Positions 51,428 through 60,094 of a stretch of DNA of 64,000 bases are shown here, one piece after another. The stretch is from Firmicutes bacterium UBA6806. GTDB lineage: Bacteria > Bacillota > Clostridia > Peptostreptococcales > Acidaminobacteraceae. Below the pieces are notes generated by a model. The model saw only the letters and a list, made by a program, of their open reading frames with translations, did not search any database and was not told the origin of the DNA. How positions within the stretch are numbered: the first letter of the stretch is position 1; each line of letters begins with the position of its first letter. Location of the stretch: assembly GCA_002452745.1 (NCBI GenBank), contig DKFC01000052.1, positions 68,062-132,061 of the forward strand, given 5' to 3'. Made by a program: the position numbers and the translations under genes.

Positions 51428-52984
51428 CTATTTATAAAATGGTTGACTGCATCCGAACAATGCGAACATGTAACTGAATAAGCTGTCATCGTGTCCACCT
51501 TGTATGTGCTGTATTTTTCCGTTTGTATCTGATATGAATGTCAGCATCTCTTTCAGTACGTCTTTTGAATTAATGAGAATTTCACCTTCTTCAAATGCTT
51601 CCCTGAATGAGTTGATTAAGAGCGGTCTTGATTTATCTGTTGTGACAAAGCCAATTCTCTTTTTAGTTTTGCCACGTTCATCAAATTGCTTGCTCTTATA
51701 TATATTTGTGTAATTATATTTGTTTCTTAGGTTATCAAGTACCACAATGCCAGCTGAGAATTTTTCCACCACAGCCAAGCCATGATTATAATACTCACAT
51801 ATCTCAAATACTAATTCGCTGAGTTTGTGGGGTAATATTTTGTTGTCCCTAAAATGAGCCATCTCAATTCCTGTTTCAACGTCAAGAACTGTAATCGCTG
51901 AATAATCTTTTCCCACACCCTCAGACGCATCCACACCGATTGAATAGCGTTTATTCTTTTCAGGTATATGATATATGTTGAGTGATTTACCAATGTATGT
52001 TTTAATCACAGCTGAACAATCAACTTCAGTTCTTTTGAGTGGTGTCGGCAAATACTTCAATCGTTCATGTATCTGCTGAGAATTAAAGATACTTGAGCCT
52101 GATGTAATAAATGCGATTTCAGGTGTCAAAGGAAACTCTTGATTGAATTCATCTTCACTTGAATTATTGATTTTCATTCTTCGCCAACAGATAATGTCAA
52201 GCGTAAACCGTTCATCATATTTCATGAGTTGTTTTTCTTCTTCAGTCAAATCATCCTTTTCAAATGTATGACCATTTAAGTTTTCAAATATCTTCATGGA
52301 TTGCTTGTGGTCATCTTGAAACATATCAGCTGTATCAAGATAATTGAAAAACATTGGATTATATGAGTTCTGTTTTTGCGTTGCCCTAGTCCATGTATCA
52401 TGATAATAGTTGCCAAGTCCGTTGGCTGTACTTTCAATATAGATTTCACCATCAGGAATGAGTGCCTGTTCAAGTGCTAATAATTGAGTACGTGCTTGTT
52501 CGCCAACAAATGCAAGTTCTGACACATGAATCAATGTTAGCGTTGCACCTCTCGAATTATCCTTTTTACCCATCGTTGCACAAGATAAGATTGAGCCATT
52601 TGTGAAACCCAATTCATTTCTATTATTCTTGATGAGTTTTGGCTTTACTACATCGGGAATACTGTCATATAACTGCTTTGCCTTTGCGAATATATTTCTT
52701 GTTGATTCCATGTTATGTGATAGCATCATACAATGAGTATTAGGTCTAGTCATGCAAAGATATAAAGCCTTAGCAAGTATAAAAACAGACCCACCCCCTT
52801 GCCTAGATTTCAGGATAATATTGTATTTCAAAGATTTCTCATATATTTGATTCTGCATCTCATTGAGTTTAAAGGGGACAAGTTGCCCCCTCTTATCTAC
52901 AATCCTGACAAAGTTCTCAATATACAGTTTAGGGTCATTCAATAACCTTTTGAGTTTGTTCTCAGGTCTGATATATTTACTCAT
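51428..52984 (-). CDS. Terminase large subunit
   Basis: 518 residues: an ATPase domain with KSRQGGGS as Walker A (near residue 58), CMMLSHNMESTRNIF, TLIHVSELAFVGEQA in the Walker B position, and an RNase-H-like nuclease with acidic SIGVDASEGVGKDYSAITVLD (near residue 330). TerL packages DNA into the procapsid. The start at 52984 overlaps the terS stop (ATGAGTAA), replacing a five-codon-longer ATG. Confidence 0.92.
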   Translation of the reverse strand: MSKYIRPENKLKRLLNDPKLYIENFVRIVDKRGQLVPFKLNEMQNQIYEKSLKYNIILKSRQGGGSVFILAKALYLCMTRPNTHCMMLSHNMESTRNIFAKAKQLYDSIPDVVKPKLIKNNRNELGFTNGSILSCATMGKKDNSRGATLTLIHVSELAFVGEQARTQLLALEQALIPDGEIYIESTANGLGNYYHDTWTRATQKQNSYNPMFFNYLDTADMFQDDHKQSMKIFENLNGHTFEKDDLTEEEKQLMKYDERFTLDIICWRRMKINNSSEDEFNQEFPLTPEIAFITSGSSIFNSQQIHERLKYLPTPLKRTEVDCSAVIKTYIGKSLNIYHIPEKNKRYSIGVDASEGVGKDYSAITVLDVETGIEMAHFRDNKILPHKLSELVFEICEYYNHGLAVVEKFSAGIVVLDNLRNKYNYTNIYKSKQFDERGKTKKRIGFVTTDKSRPLLINSFREAFEEGEILINSKDVLKEMLTFISDTNGKIQHIQGGHDDSLFSYMFALFGCSQPFYK

Positions 52985-53360
52985 CGATATCAACCCCATT
53001 TAATAACGAAATTAATTCAGATTCACTTTCATCAGCAAAGAATTTATCACTGAACTCAACAAAGGCTTTGAAGGATTGAACGTCATCCTTTGCTTTATCA
53101 AAGTAAATATTATATAGTTCAATCATTTTACTATTGTGAAGTATTTTCATGCCCAATCTCATAGCCTTTTGGACATCAGTATCAGTTTTATATTTTGCTT
53201 CAACAGTATACAGAGATTGTCCGTTCAAATAACGCTTTGATAATGTGAGCCAATCATCTTCAATCAGACCCAATTTCCATAGAACATATTTTTGTTTTGC
53301 TTCAGGTACAATTTCAAGTATCTTTTGTTGTATTGTTAAGTCACGTCTTTCACTTCCCAT
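52977..53360 (-). CDS. Probable terminase small subunit
   Basis: 127 residues, helical, MGSERRDLTIQQKILEIVPE at the start with a helix-turn-helix-like segment (LTLSKRYLNGQSLYTVEAKY). It overlaps terL by eight bases and occupies the standard terS position. Assignment is mainly by position, size and helix pattern. GAGGTGTAATC precedes the ATG. Confidence 0.65.
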   Translation of the reverse strand: MGSERRDLTIQQKILEIVPEAKQKYVLWKLGLIEDDWLTLSKRYLNGQSLYTVEAKYKTDTDVQKAMRLGMKILHNSKMIELYNIYFDKAKDDVQSFKAFVEFSDKFFADESESELISLLNGVDIDE

Positions 53361-53394
53361 GATTACACCTCTTTCTTTGCATAAAAATAGAGCC

Positions 53395-54054
53395 TTACCA
53401 CAATTTCAAATGTTGTGATTGCCCTTTCTTGATAAACCATTTTATAGTTTCATTTCTCGTATATTTTATATATTCATTAATTACGTTTTCATCATCGTGT
53501 ATGCCATAGATTATTTTCATCGTTCCATATTTATTATTATTTGATATGAACGAATCACGTATTTGATCGTACTCAATGGATTGCTCTGATGCTTCGTAAT
53601 CTTTGCCTAAACTTGTTATATCAATAAAATATTCATAGTTATTAAGGCTCAAATGTAATGCCCATTTCAAAGCGTTATTCTTTGGGGTAATACATTCGTT
53701 ATCTTTATAATCAATGTCAACTTGTAGACCGTAACGCTTAAACTTTTTCATAAGTTCATAACGCAAAATGTCTTTCCAAGTGACAACATTATAAACATCT
53801 GGCGAATACTTAAATATATTTTCAAGCTCAATTACACCCTGTTCACTTTCATCACATTCAATGAGAATTTCAAAAGTGAATGATTCTTCTCCGTATATCT
53901 TCCATGCTTCTTGTAATGCTTGATTGATATGATTGCCCTGATTCAATTTTCTTTTGTGCGTTTTCCATCTCGTTTCAATGTCAATCGACTTACCAATATA
54001 CACCATTTGATTTTTGAGATTTGTGATTCTGTAAATTCCTGATTTCTTTTCCAT
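53395..54054 (-). CDS. GIY-YIG nuclease domain protein
   Basis: 219 residues. The N-terminal ~90 form a GIY-YIG domain: SGIYRITNLKNQMVYIGKS (GIY then YIG), ETRWKTHKRKL with the catalytic Arg, and a later Glu (QGVIELE). The C-terminal half is unrecognised. In phages such genes are often homing endonucleases. It sits between the primase and terS, a common insertion place. Confidence 0.85.
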   Translation of the reverse strand: MEKKSGIYRITNLKNQMVYIGKSIDIETRWKTHKRKLNQGNHINQALQEAWKIYGEESFTFEILIECDESEQGVIELENIFKYSPDVYNVVTWKDILRYELMKKFKRYGLQVDIDYKDNECITPKNNALKWALHLSLNNYEYFIDITSLGKDYEASEQSIEYDQIRDSFISNNNKYGTMKIIYGIHDDENVINEYIKYTRNETIKWFIKKGQSQHLKLW

Positions 54055-54176
54055 GATTATAATCCTCCGTATTGATTAATTAATTTGATTGGAGTTTTAT
54101 AATCGTTGCATTGTCATCATCTTATTATTATTTTTGGATTCTAATATAACGACATAAAACATTTACATTTGTGTTA

Positions 54177-56150
54177 TTATTTGTCATTTGCGAGCAATAA
54201 AAAAGGACTACCTGTTCCTGTAATCCCGAATTGTTGTTTGAGTTCTTTGTTTGCTCTAACTCTTATTAAGTTGTATGAATCTAAAATCTCGGGTAAATTG
54301 GTTTTAATATATTTCTGTGCTTTGGTCTTTGAAATATTGGCTGTGCTTAAAATATCATTCTCTGTGCAATAACCTTTTTCAGCAATTATTGTCATTATGA
54401 TATCAATGATTTGTGATTGAATCTCATCTTGTTGCTTGCTGGTAGTACGCTCAACAACATCCCCATCTTTTGTAGTAATATGTGTATGCTGTGGATATAA
54501 CCAGTCGGCAATCTCTGACCCTTCTTTACGATAAAACATTTCACGAGATACACCTTTCATTGTGTAAGCGTTTTCTTTCCATTTCTTTGCCTGTCTTAGA
54601 CTCTCATCAATTAGATTGGCTGTATATGAAGGGATAGAATAAAAGTTTACACGCTTATCAAATCCTCTTTCAATTTGAATGGCTTTGGCACGAGATAACA
54701 TATCTTCAGGAATTTCCTCATCAGACAATTTATTCAGCAACAAATGATATTGTAAGACAGCGTTTTTATTTGCAATTTTCTTGCGTTGCTTGTCGCTTAG
54801 TTCTGCAATCTTGAGTAAATCCTTTATACTCGTAAAGAATAAAATGTTCCCATCATTATCAGTAATGCGTTCATTTGATACAAGTTCTTTTGCTAAGACA
54901 TTAAGTTTAATGAGATATGGGATTTGATGCCGAATGTTATTGTATAATTCAGGTGCAAATTCTTGTAAATCAAATATAAGCATTTTGATATTGTAATCAA
55001 GATTCTCGATTTGTTCTTTCTGCCATTCAGTTTGTGCAATTTCAACATTCAATATTTCTCTGATAAAATCATGAGCCTTTTTAGTAGATTTAAAATTCCC
55101 TAATCGCTCAACGATCCCGACGATGTTTGTTGTTATGCCACAAGATTCAGAATGACATTTATATAAAGATGCACCGTCATCAGCTCTGAATATACTTGTT
55201 GATGGACTAGAATCATTGTGAAATATACATCTAATCATTCCACTAGTTTGAATACCTAATATAAGTTTTAAATCAATTGCCCTGATATAATCCATATACT
55301 CTGAATTGTTGTTCACTACTACATGAGGTAGGTTATAATGTTGTTTCAAGAATGCTGAATCACGTTTCATAAATGCACCAATCACTTTATATTGTAACGT
55401 TTCACCATTTTTGTTAAGTTTAGGGGGTACATATAATAATGAAGTATTATTTATAACCCCATTATTATTAGTACCCCCCAAACTTATTTCATCCTTATCA
55501 ACGTTCTTATTACTACGTTTAATAGGTGTTTTACATTCAGGGAGTACCTTAATAATATCTGTAATATCATATCTATAAGGTGCTTTAGTATATCTGTTTA
55601 AGTTTGATTCCATTATCGTCACCATATAAGGATTATCAATATCTTTCGTCCAATTGTATTCAGGTAATCTCATTACTCTTGATGGATTCTTAATCGTTTT
55701 ATCTGAATCAAAGTAATCAATTAACCTGTGTTGTGCTTCAGTGAATTGTTCAACTGTTGCCCCTTCATTCACAAGCCAATAAACGTGAATTCCATTTCTA
55801 GTTTCCACAATATATGACGGTTTATATTGAAATGCTCTTATTTTCTTTAATTGTTCCTGTTTAAATTCACTCACCACTTTCATTGATGGCATAGCTTTAC
55901 CATCTTTGGGGCAATCAAAGTCGATGAATACAGCATTAATTTTATTGATTGATTCATCTGTATCACCCCCACCATTAACAACAAAGTAAATGTTAAACCC
56001 TTGCTGATTAAATTGGCTGAGGTGTTTGATACAGCCATCGTTATAATATGAGTTGTATTTGACTGACTTATCTTTGATTAATCTGAAATTGATGTGTGAA
56101 TCGCCATGAATATCATTCAAGAATTGTGCTGTTGTTCTATCTCTTACCAT
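54177..56150 (-). CDS. Primase: AEP-like domain plus CHC2-type zinc finger
   Basis: 657 residues. The N-terminus resembles archaeo-eukaryotic (RepB/PriCT-type) primases: INAVFIDFDCP (metal-binding Asp pair, near residue 72), a conserved His in NGIHVYWLVNEG, and RVMRLPEYN. Around residue 310 is a CHC2-like zinc finger (CIFHNDSSPS, then CHSESCG) followed by the helical linker typical of DnaG-like proteins. The C-terminal ~60 residues look like a winged helix. No Walker A/B helicase was seen. Satellite elements often use such a primase for their own replication. GGGGGAATC precedes the ATG. Confidence 0.8.
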   Translation of the reverse strand: MVRDRTTAQFLNDIHGDSHINFRLIKDKSVKYNSYYNDGCIKHLSQFNQQGFNIYFVVNGGGDTDESINKINAVFIDFDCPKDGKAMPSMKVVSEFKQEQLKKIRAFQYKPSYIVETRNGIHVYWLVNEGATVEQFTEAQHRLIDYFDSDKTIKNPSRVMRLPEYNWTKDIDNPYMVTIMESNLNRYTKAPYRYDITDIIKVLPECKTPIKRSNKNVDKDEISLGGTNNNGVINNTSLLYVPPKLNKNGETLQYKVIGAFMKRDSAFLKQHYNLPHVVVNNNSEYMDYIRAIDLKLILGIQTSGMIRCIFHNDSSPSTSIFRADDGASLYKCHSESCGITTNIVGIVERLGNFKSTKKAHDFIREILNVEIAQTEWQKEQIENLDYNIKMLIFDLQEFAPELYNNIRHQIPYLIKLNVLAKELVSNERITDNDGNILFFTSIKDLLKIAELSDKQRKKIANKNAVLQYHLLLNKLSDEEIPEDMLSRAKAIQIERGFDKRVNFYSIPSYTANLIDESLRQAKKWKENAYTMKGVSREMFYRKEGSEIADWLYPQHTHITTKDGDVVERTTSKQQDEIQSQIIDIIMTIIAEKGYCTENDILSTANISKTKAQKYIKTNLPEILDSYNLIRVRANKELKQQFGITGTGSPFLLLANDK

Positions 56151-56335
56151 TTTGATTCCCCCTTGATTCTAAGTTCTTGAGCTAAAATATATTTATCAGC
56201 TTCAGCAATTATTGAGCTTGTAAGTTGAAAGTTTTTAGTTCTTACCATGTTTAAATTATCCACTTGCTTTGAAATATTTTTGATTCCAAAATATACGAAT
56301 ACTGCAATCACCATCATTAAAAATAAGTTCACCAT
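56144..56335 (-). CDS. Hypothetical 63-residue single-pass membrane protein
   Basis: One membrane helix at residues about 3-19, then a basic and amphipathic tail (RTKNFQLTSSIIAEADKYIL). GGGGGACAACAAAC precedes the ATG. It overlaps the primase start by seven bases. Not recognised. Its single helix and tail would suit a membrane-anchoring or regulatory role, without evidence. Confidence 0.55.
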   Translation of the reverse strand: MVNLFLMMVIAVFVYFGIKNISKQVDNLNMVRTKNFQLTSSIIAEADKYILAQELRIKGESKW

Positions 56336-56433
56336 GTTTGTTGTCCCCCTGTATCTAGTTTTGTTATTCCTACAAGCAAAATTACTTGTAGATTCAAGAC
56401 TTTATTATCTTGCCATACAATTCATTGGCAAAA

Positions 56434-56465
56434 AATAAAACGTTTATTCTGCTATTAAAATTGTT
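56434..56465 (+). repeat. Element-specific imperfect repeat, copy B
   Basis: Second copy of the AATAAAACGT-type repeat; it overlaps the last codons of the small regulator gene at 56444-56692. Confidence 0.4.
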
Positions 56466-56692
56466 GATTCTTCTTTGACATTCTTATTAAACTTTTTGAA
56501 ATGTGCTTTGTTAATCGCCACGATCAATTTTCTATAATTTGTGGGATTGAGTTCATTCTTACCACTTAGTAATTGATTGATATAATTTCTTGTAACAGAT
56601 TTTCCATTTTCGCCAATATAAGATTCTGCGATTTCTTCTTGCGTGACTTCTGTTCTGTGGATATACGTTTTAATTTGTTCAAGTTGCATCAT
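56444..56692 (-). CDS. Small helix-turn-helix-like regulator
   Basis: 82 residues. The segment EVTQEEIAESYIGENGKSVT then RNYINQLLSGKNELNP has an XRE-like helix-turn-helix pattern. GAGGAAAATAATC precedes ATG ATG. It lies between the capsid gene and the primase and may control the replication module. Confidence 0.6.
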   Translation of the reverse strand: MMQLEQIKTYIHRTEVTQEEIAESYIGENGKSVTRNYINQLLSGKNELNPTNYRKLIVAINKAHFKKFNKNVKEESTILIAE

Positions 56693-56974
56693 GATTATTT
56701 TCCTCTTTTCATATTATTTTACTTACCGTAAGTTAAAAAAATATATTAATCAATGAATTAAGGTGACAAGTCTTAACCCATTGATTAAATTAAAAAAACA
56801 CACGACTCGACCAAAAGCATGTGTAATAGATAGTTCTAAATATACAATTTTTTGTTACAGGAAATTCAATTAGTATTCAATGTAATAGTGGATATTACAA
56901 AGGTTATAGTGCAATTACAGATATTACACTCGATTCACATCAACCCATAAACTTATTTAAAAAATATAAGAAGG
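56693..56974. other. 282-bp regulatory gap with paired TGTAAT boxes
   Basis: Contains TGTAATAgtggaTATTACA (56881-56899), a TGTAATA...TGTTACA pair at about 56823-56859 and AATTACAGATATTACA (about 56912-56928). These match palindromes in the other long gaps of the element. No gene seen. Confidence 0.5.
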
Positions 56975-57811
56975 TTATGCGACAGTCTTACGTGCTACAA
57001 CGAGTTTTGAAGGGTCTAAAAGTTTAACAGCGTAAAGCATATCTGCAAAAATATCTGTTTTCTTTTGACCTGCAACTCTTTGCTCTTCAATGAAGATATC
57101 ACGTTTTCTTTTGTAGCCTAATGCCCCAACTTGTAGAATATAAGTGATACATTCTGATGCTGTTGAATCATATGTTCCGTGGTCTGCAACATAAACTGGG
57201 ATACCTCTGAAATAGCCGAATAGACCATTTGAAGGAATACCGTTTCCTTGTGCTGACATCGTACTTGTAGTAGAAACAAACGATGGCATACCATAGAATG
57301 ATTTCATGAGTTTGCTGTTGACAACAATTCCTTGAAATAATTCAGTGTCATTCATATCACCGAACAGACCCAAAGCGTCAAATAACTCATCTTCTGTGAT
57401 TGCTGTTGCACCAGCTGTTGGAGATAACATAACAACGTTATCATTCACTTCTGTGATTAAATCGGTATCAAGTTTACGAGCAATTGACGTTGCCAATTGG
57501 TCTGCACCTTCTTCGATTTGATCGCCCAATGCTGTTAGATTTTCACGGTCATAAACTGTGACACCTTTTGCAACATGAGTAACCACAGCTTGTGAATCTT
57601 CTTGTTGAAGTTCAACAGGTGTGATTGTTCCTTTTGATGCTAATGTTTCAGCGTCACCAATATATTTCCACACAGGAAAATTAATGGTTTCCCCTACTTC
57701 TCTGAACTCGTCAATGTTCTCAAGTTCTTTGGCTAATTGTAGAATTTTTACTTTGCCACTAACCTTTTCACGGACTAATGAACTGTAAATTTCAGGTTTA
57801 ATTAAAGCCAT
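56975..57811 (-). CDS. Major capsid protein
   Basis: 278 residues with the layout of small HK97-fold coat proteins: MALIKPEIYSSLVREKVSG at the start, a central domain (AKGVTVYDRENLTALGDQIE), IVVNSKLMKSFYGM and the C-terminal KTDIFADMLYAVKLLDPSKL. The gene follows a scaffold gene, the usual pairing. GAGGTGAAAAC precedes the ATG. It is short compared with typical 300-400-residue coat proteins, which would suit a small head. Confidence 0.85.
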   Translation of the reverse strand: MALIKPEIYSSLVREKVSGKVKILQLAKELENIDEFREVGETINFPVWKYIGDAETLASKGTITPVELQQEDSQAVVTHVAKGVTVYDRENLTALGDQIEEGADQLATSIARKLDTDLITEVNDNVVMLSPTAGATAITEDELFDALGLFGDMNDTELFQGIVVNSKLMKSFYGMPSFVSTTSTMSAQGNGIPSNGLFGYFRGIPVYVADHGTYDSTASECITYILQVGALGYKRKRDIFIEEQRVAGQKKTDIFADMLYAVKLLDPSKLVVARKTVA

Positions 57812-57881
57812 GTTTTCACCTCTTTCATATTATTTGATTTATATATAAAAGACACCGATTTGATGCCTAGTTATATCACTA

Positions 57882-58358
57882 TTATTTTGAAAATTCTTTG
57901 AATAATTCAGGATTACTCTCAGCAAATTCAACCCTTTGTTGATATGTCATTTGCTTGAATTTATCCTTTGTGATTGTGGTTTCTGTTTTCTTATGGGTAG
58001 ATGGTTTAAATCCACCATTGAGAACATAATCATTCAAGGCTTGACCGAATTCTTTGCCGAAAGTTTCTAAATCCTCAGACCCTTTCAAGTACTTTGCCAA
58101 TCCTGTTGGTAATTCATTTGCCTGTAAAGTTTCAATCAATTTGAATTCTTTTTCTTTTGATTCAATTGCCTTGACCCTTTCCTCAAATTCAATTTCTTGT
58201 TGTGATTTGCTCTGTGGGATTTGTGATTCAAGTTCTTTAATCTTTGTGGTATACTCAGTTCTTATTTTGTCCCCTGATGCTTGAGCCACCTTTTCAATAA
58301 TTTGCTTGAATTCTTCTTGAGATAATCCCTCTTTGTATAGTTCAAAATACTTTTCCAT
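57882..58358 (-). CDS. Capsid scaffolding protein
   Basis: 158 residues, strongly helical and charged (KELESQIPQSKSQQEIEFEE, residues about 42-61) with a Lys-rich C-terminus (THKKTETTITKDKFKQMTYQ), like DUF4355 minor/scaffold proteins. It sits directly before the coat protein gene. Such proteins template procapsid assembly and leave before DNA packaging. AAAGGATGG precedes the ATG. Confidence 0.75.
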   Translation of the reverse strand: MEKYFELYKEGLSQEEFKQIIEKVAQASGDKIRTEYTTKIKELESQIPQSKSQQEIEFEERVKAIESKEKEFKLIETLQANELPTGLAKYLKGSEDLETFGKEFGQALNDYVLNGGFKPSTHKKTETTITKDKFKQMTYQQRVEFAESNPELFKEFSK

Positions 58359-58433
58359 GTGTGTTCCATCCTTTCTAGTTTGTAATAATTGCCCCTGTGA
58401 TTAGTTGCGTACATTACACCCTAATGATTTTAT

Positions 58434-58616
58434 TTATTTATCAATGGATTTATCCATTTCTAACAATTTTAGAATTTCATCAACGTGCTCTTTCTTTAGT
58501 TCTCGCTCACCATTTAACCAATGAGAAAAATGAGATTTACTTACTCCAATGTGTTGATAAATCCATTTGTGTTTTATTCCCCTTTTACTTAACTCTTTTC
58601 TGATTTGCTCTCTCAC
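58434..58616 (-). CDS. Small XRE-family repressor-like protein
   Basis: 60 residues forming little more than a helix-turn-helix: ELSKRGIKHKWIYQHIGVSK then SHFSHWLNGEREL. The start at GTG 58616 is ten bases from AGGAG; a TTG at 58625 overlaps it. It is the first gene of the structural block, after a long non-coding region, and may be the element's switch. Confidence 0.7.
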   Translation of the reverse strand: MREQIRKELSKRGIKHKWIYQHIGVSKSHFSHWLNGERELKKEHVDEILKLLEMDKSIDK

Positions 58617-58669
58617 ATCGTTCAATCTCCTTTCTGATTAATAATGTTGCGTGGGATAAAAGTTGCTAA

Positions 58670-58955
58670 AAAATATATAATAAAGGACACCAGTCTGAGG
58701 GGGTAGACCGATGCCCATTATGTCGGAGTTGGGGATTTTACTCCCCGTTTTAGAATCATAGATATATAAATTAAGGAATGCCAGATTCCTAACTTTAGGA
58801 GGATGCGGGATTCGCACCCGCTTCAACAAGATGTTGATTTACTTTCAAATGATGAAAGGTTATATATAAACTTAGCAAAGAATAAGTTTGGTAGGCTTAC
58901 CCTTTTACTAAGTTCCAAGCAAAATAAAAGCCCTCAATAAATTTGAGAGCTGTTT
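58670..58955 (-). other. Array of stem-loops with a tRNA T-arm-like hairpin
   Basis: Minus strand, in order: AGCTCTCA/TTGAGGGCT (terminator-like, about 58926-58952), AACTTA/TAAGTT, CTTTC-N7-GAAAG, TCAACA-TCT-TGTTGA, GCGGG-TGCGAAT-CCCGC (T-arm-like), AGGAAT-N5-ATTCCT, GGGGA-N6-TCCCC, CCGA-N11-TCGG and GTCT-N8-AGAC. The CTTTC hairpin has a seven-base loop with CAT at anticodon position, but no partner acceptor strand for ATCCTCC was found. It is a structured RNA or a remnant of tRNA-like genes. Confidence 0.45.
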
Positions 58956-59063
58956 TATGTATGTATGTATTTAATTGTTGTTTGTCTATTATCATCCAAC
59001 TATAGCAAATGAACAGGCTTCGCTGAACATATTGAAATTTTAACGTTTGTAGGTGTTTCTGCT

Positions 59064-59237
59064 CTATCTAGTATTTTTATTTTTATGCCAATAGTTTAAT
59101 TTAGCCTTCTTTTGTTCTTCTTTAGAACAGTCACTGCAATACCTAATTGAAGTAGCCTTATTCGATTTCTTCTTAACCAATCTGCCACAAACTTCGCATT
59201 CAATCGTATTAGTACCCCCATATGTTGTGGAGAAGTT
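59064..59237 (-). pseudogene. Start-less zinc-ribbon gene remnant 1
   Basis: An open frame of 57 residues with IECEVCGRLVKKKSNK then RYCSDCSKEEQKKAK (two CxxC), typical of small phage zinc-finger proteins. It has no ATG, GTG or TTG at a useful place and is preceded by an in-frame stop. A related frame lies at 59623-59787. Confidence 0.45.
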
Positions 59238-59251
59238 TCAATTAACTTTGT

Positions 59252-59283
59252 ATATGTTGTTATCTTCCTTTATAGGGATTCAA
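59252..59283 (+). repeat. 32-bp direct repeat, copy 1
   Basis: Core GTTATCTTCCTTTATAGGG; identical to 59463-59494, 211 bp away. Both lie next to the zinc-ribbon remnants. Confidence 0.85.
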
Positions 59284-59462
59284 GAATGTGGCATTTGCAA
59301 TAGCCGTAGCGATTGCAGTTTTTATTATTGGTATAATTATAATCTCTGTATGTGTTGATATTACTGGTTTACGTTGGGGTTTTAGTTGTTGTAAATTAAA
59401 ATCTCTATTTTATTCCATTTGCACCAACTATCTATTTCTATGTTACTCAATTAGAATTTATA

Positions 59463-59494
59463 ATATGTTGTTATCTTCCTTTATAGGGATTCAA
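59463..59494 (+). repeat. 32-bp direct repeat, copy 2
   Basis: Identical to 59252-59283. Translated on the minus strand, the repeat (NPYKGR then stop) resembles the start of remnant 2 (ILFKGRNTT), suggesting copies of one gene have decayed. Confidence 0.85.
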
Positions 59495-59622
59495 CTATAT
59501 AGTGTTTTCAATGGTTGTAGAGATTGACTGTTTTGTAATATTGATATTACTAACCTCTGAAAGCGTTGCAATTACTACGTTTGGAAGGTATATACAAGAC
59601 GCAGATTAAAAACTCTAAAACG

Positions 59623-59787
59623 TTACAAAATCTTAGATTCCCTATATCTTTTAACCCTATCTCTAGTTTTTTCTTTTTTAATAATATCACTACAAGTATT
59701 ACAATATGCGTGATTATTAGAAGTCATTTTAATTCTCTTTCCACATTTATCACAAATTGTAGTATTCCTTCCCTTAAATAGGATTAT
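59623..59787 (-). pseudogene. Start-less zinc-ribbon gene remnant 2
   Basis: An open frame of 54 residues: FKGRNTTICDKCGKRIKMTS then YCNTCSDIIKKEKTRDR. It is a paralogue of remnant 1, also with no proper start after the upstream stop; an internal ATG would remove the first CxxC. The remainder of the 58956-60052 stretch has no gene I can support. Confidence 0.45.
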
Positions 59788-59991
59788 CTATTTTTTAACA
59801 AATCAAGAATGTTGTATTTTCAATGTGTTCAAAGATTAACTTTTTACGATATATTCTATATACCCATTGTAATTTCAACGTTTATAGCTATCCGTTACAA
59901 AATGACCTTTTTTATATAAGTTCTCTGTAATTCTCAATCACATTTATATACCATATAGTGTAATTTGAGTCAATTGCTACACGATAGATAT

Positions 59992-60004
59992 TGTAATAGT
60001 TACA
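59992..60004. repeat. TGTAA-TAG-TTACA palindrome
   Basis: Perfect palindrome matching those at 49419-49431 and 56881-56899. It lies just downstream of the integrase gene end. Confidence 0.5.
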
Positions 60005-60052
60005 GAGCTTTTAAAAAATAAAATTTTGAAACTCACCCCAAAAACCACAAAA

Positions 60053-60081
60053 AAGCACTCCATAAAATATATGAGATGCTT
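60053..60081 (-). terminator. Terminator of the integrase gene
   Basis: Minus-strand AAGCATCTCATA pairs with TATGGAGTGCTT (one mismatch, G-U pairs) and TTTT follows. Located 14 bp past the integrase stop. Confidence 0.65.
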
Positions 60082-60094
60082 GATCGTGATTATC

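Noticed and set aside
58780..58860. Phage-borne tRNA (CAT anticodon)
   Set aside because: T-arm and an anticodon-like hairpin are present, but no 5' acceptor strand pairs with ATCCTCC and no D-arm fits. Kept only as a structured region.
59252..59494. Possible CRISPR-like array from two identical 32-bp repeats
   Set aside because: Only two copies, 211 bp apart, with related sequence between; they fit decayed gene copies instead, and no cas gene is present.
59288..59527. Plus-strand frame of 79 codons with a hydrophobic start
   Set aside because: It spans one 32-bp repeat and ends in low-quality sequence; no ribosome site at proper distance.
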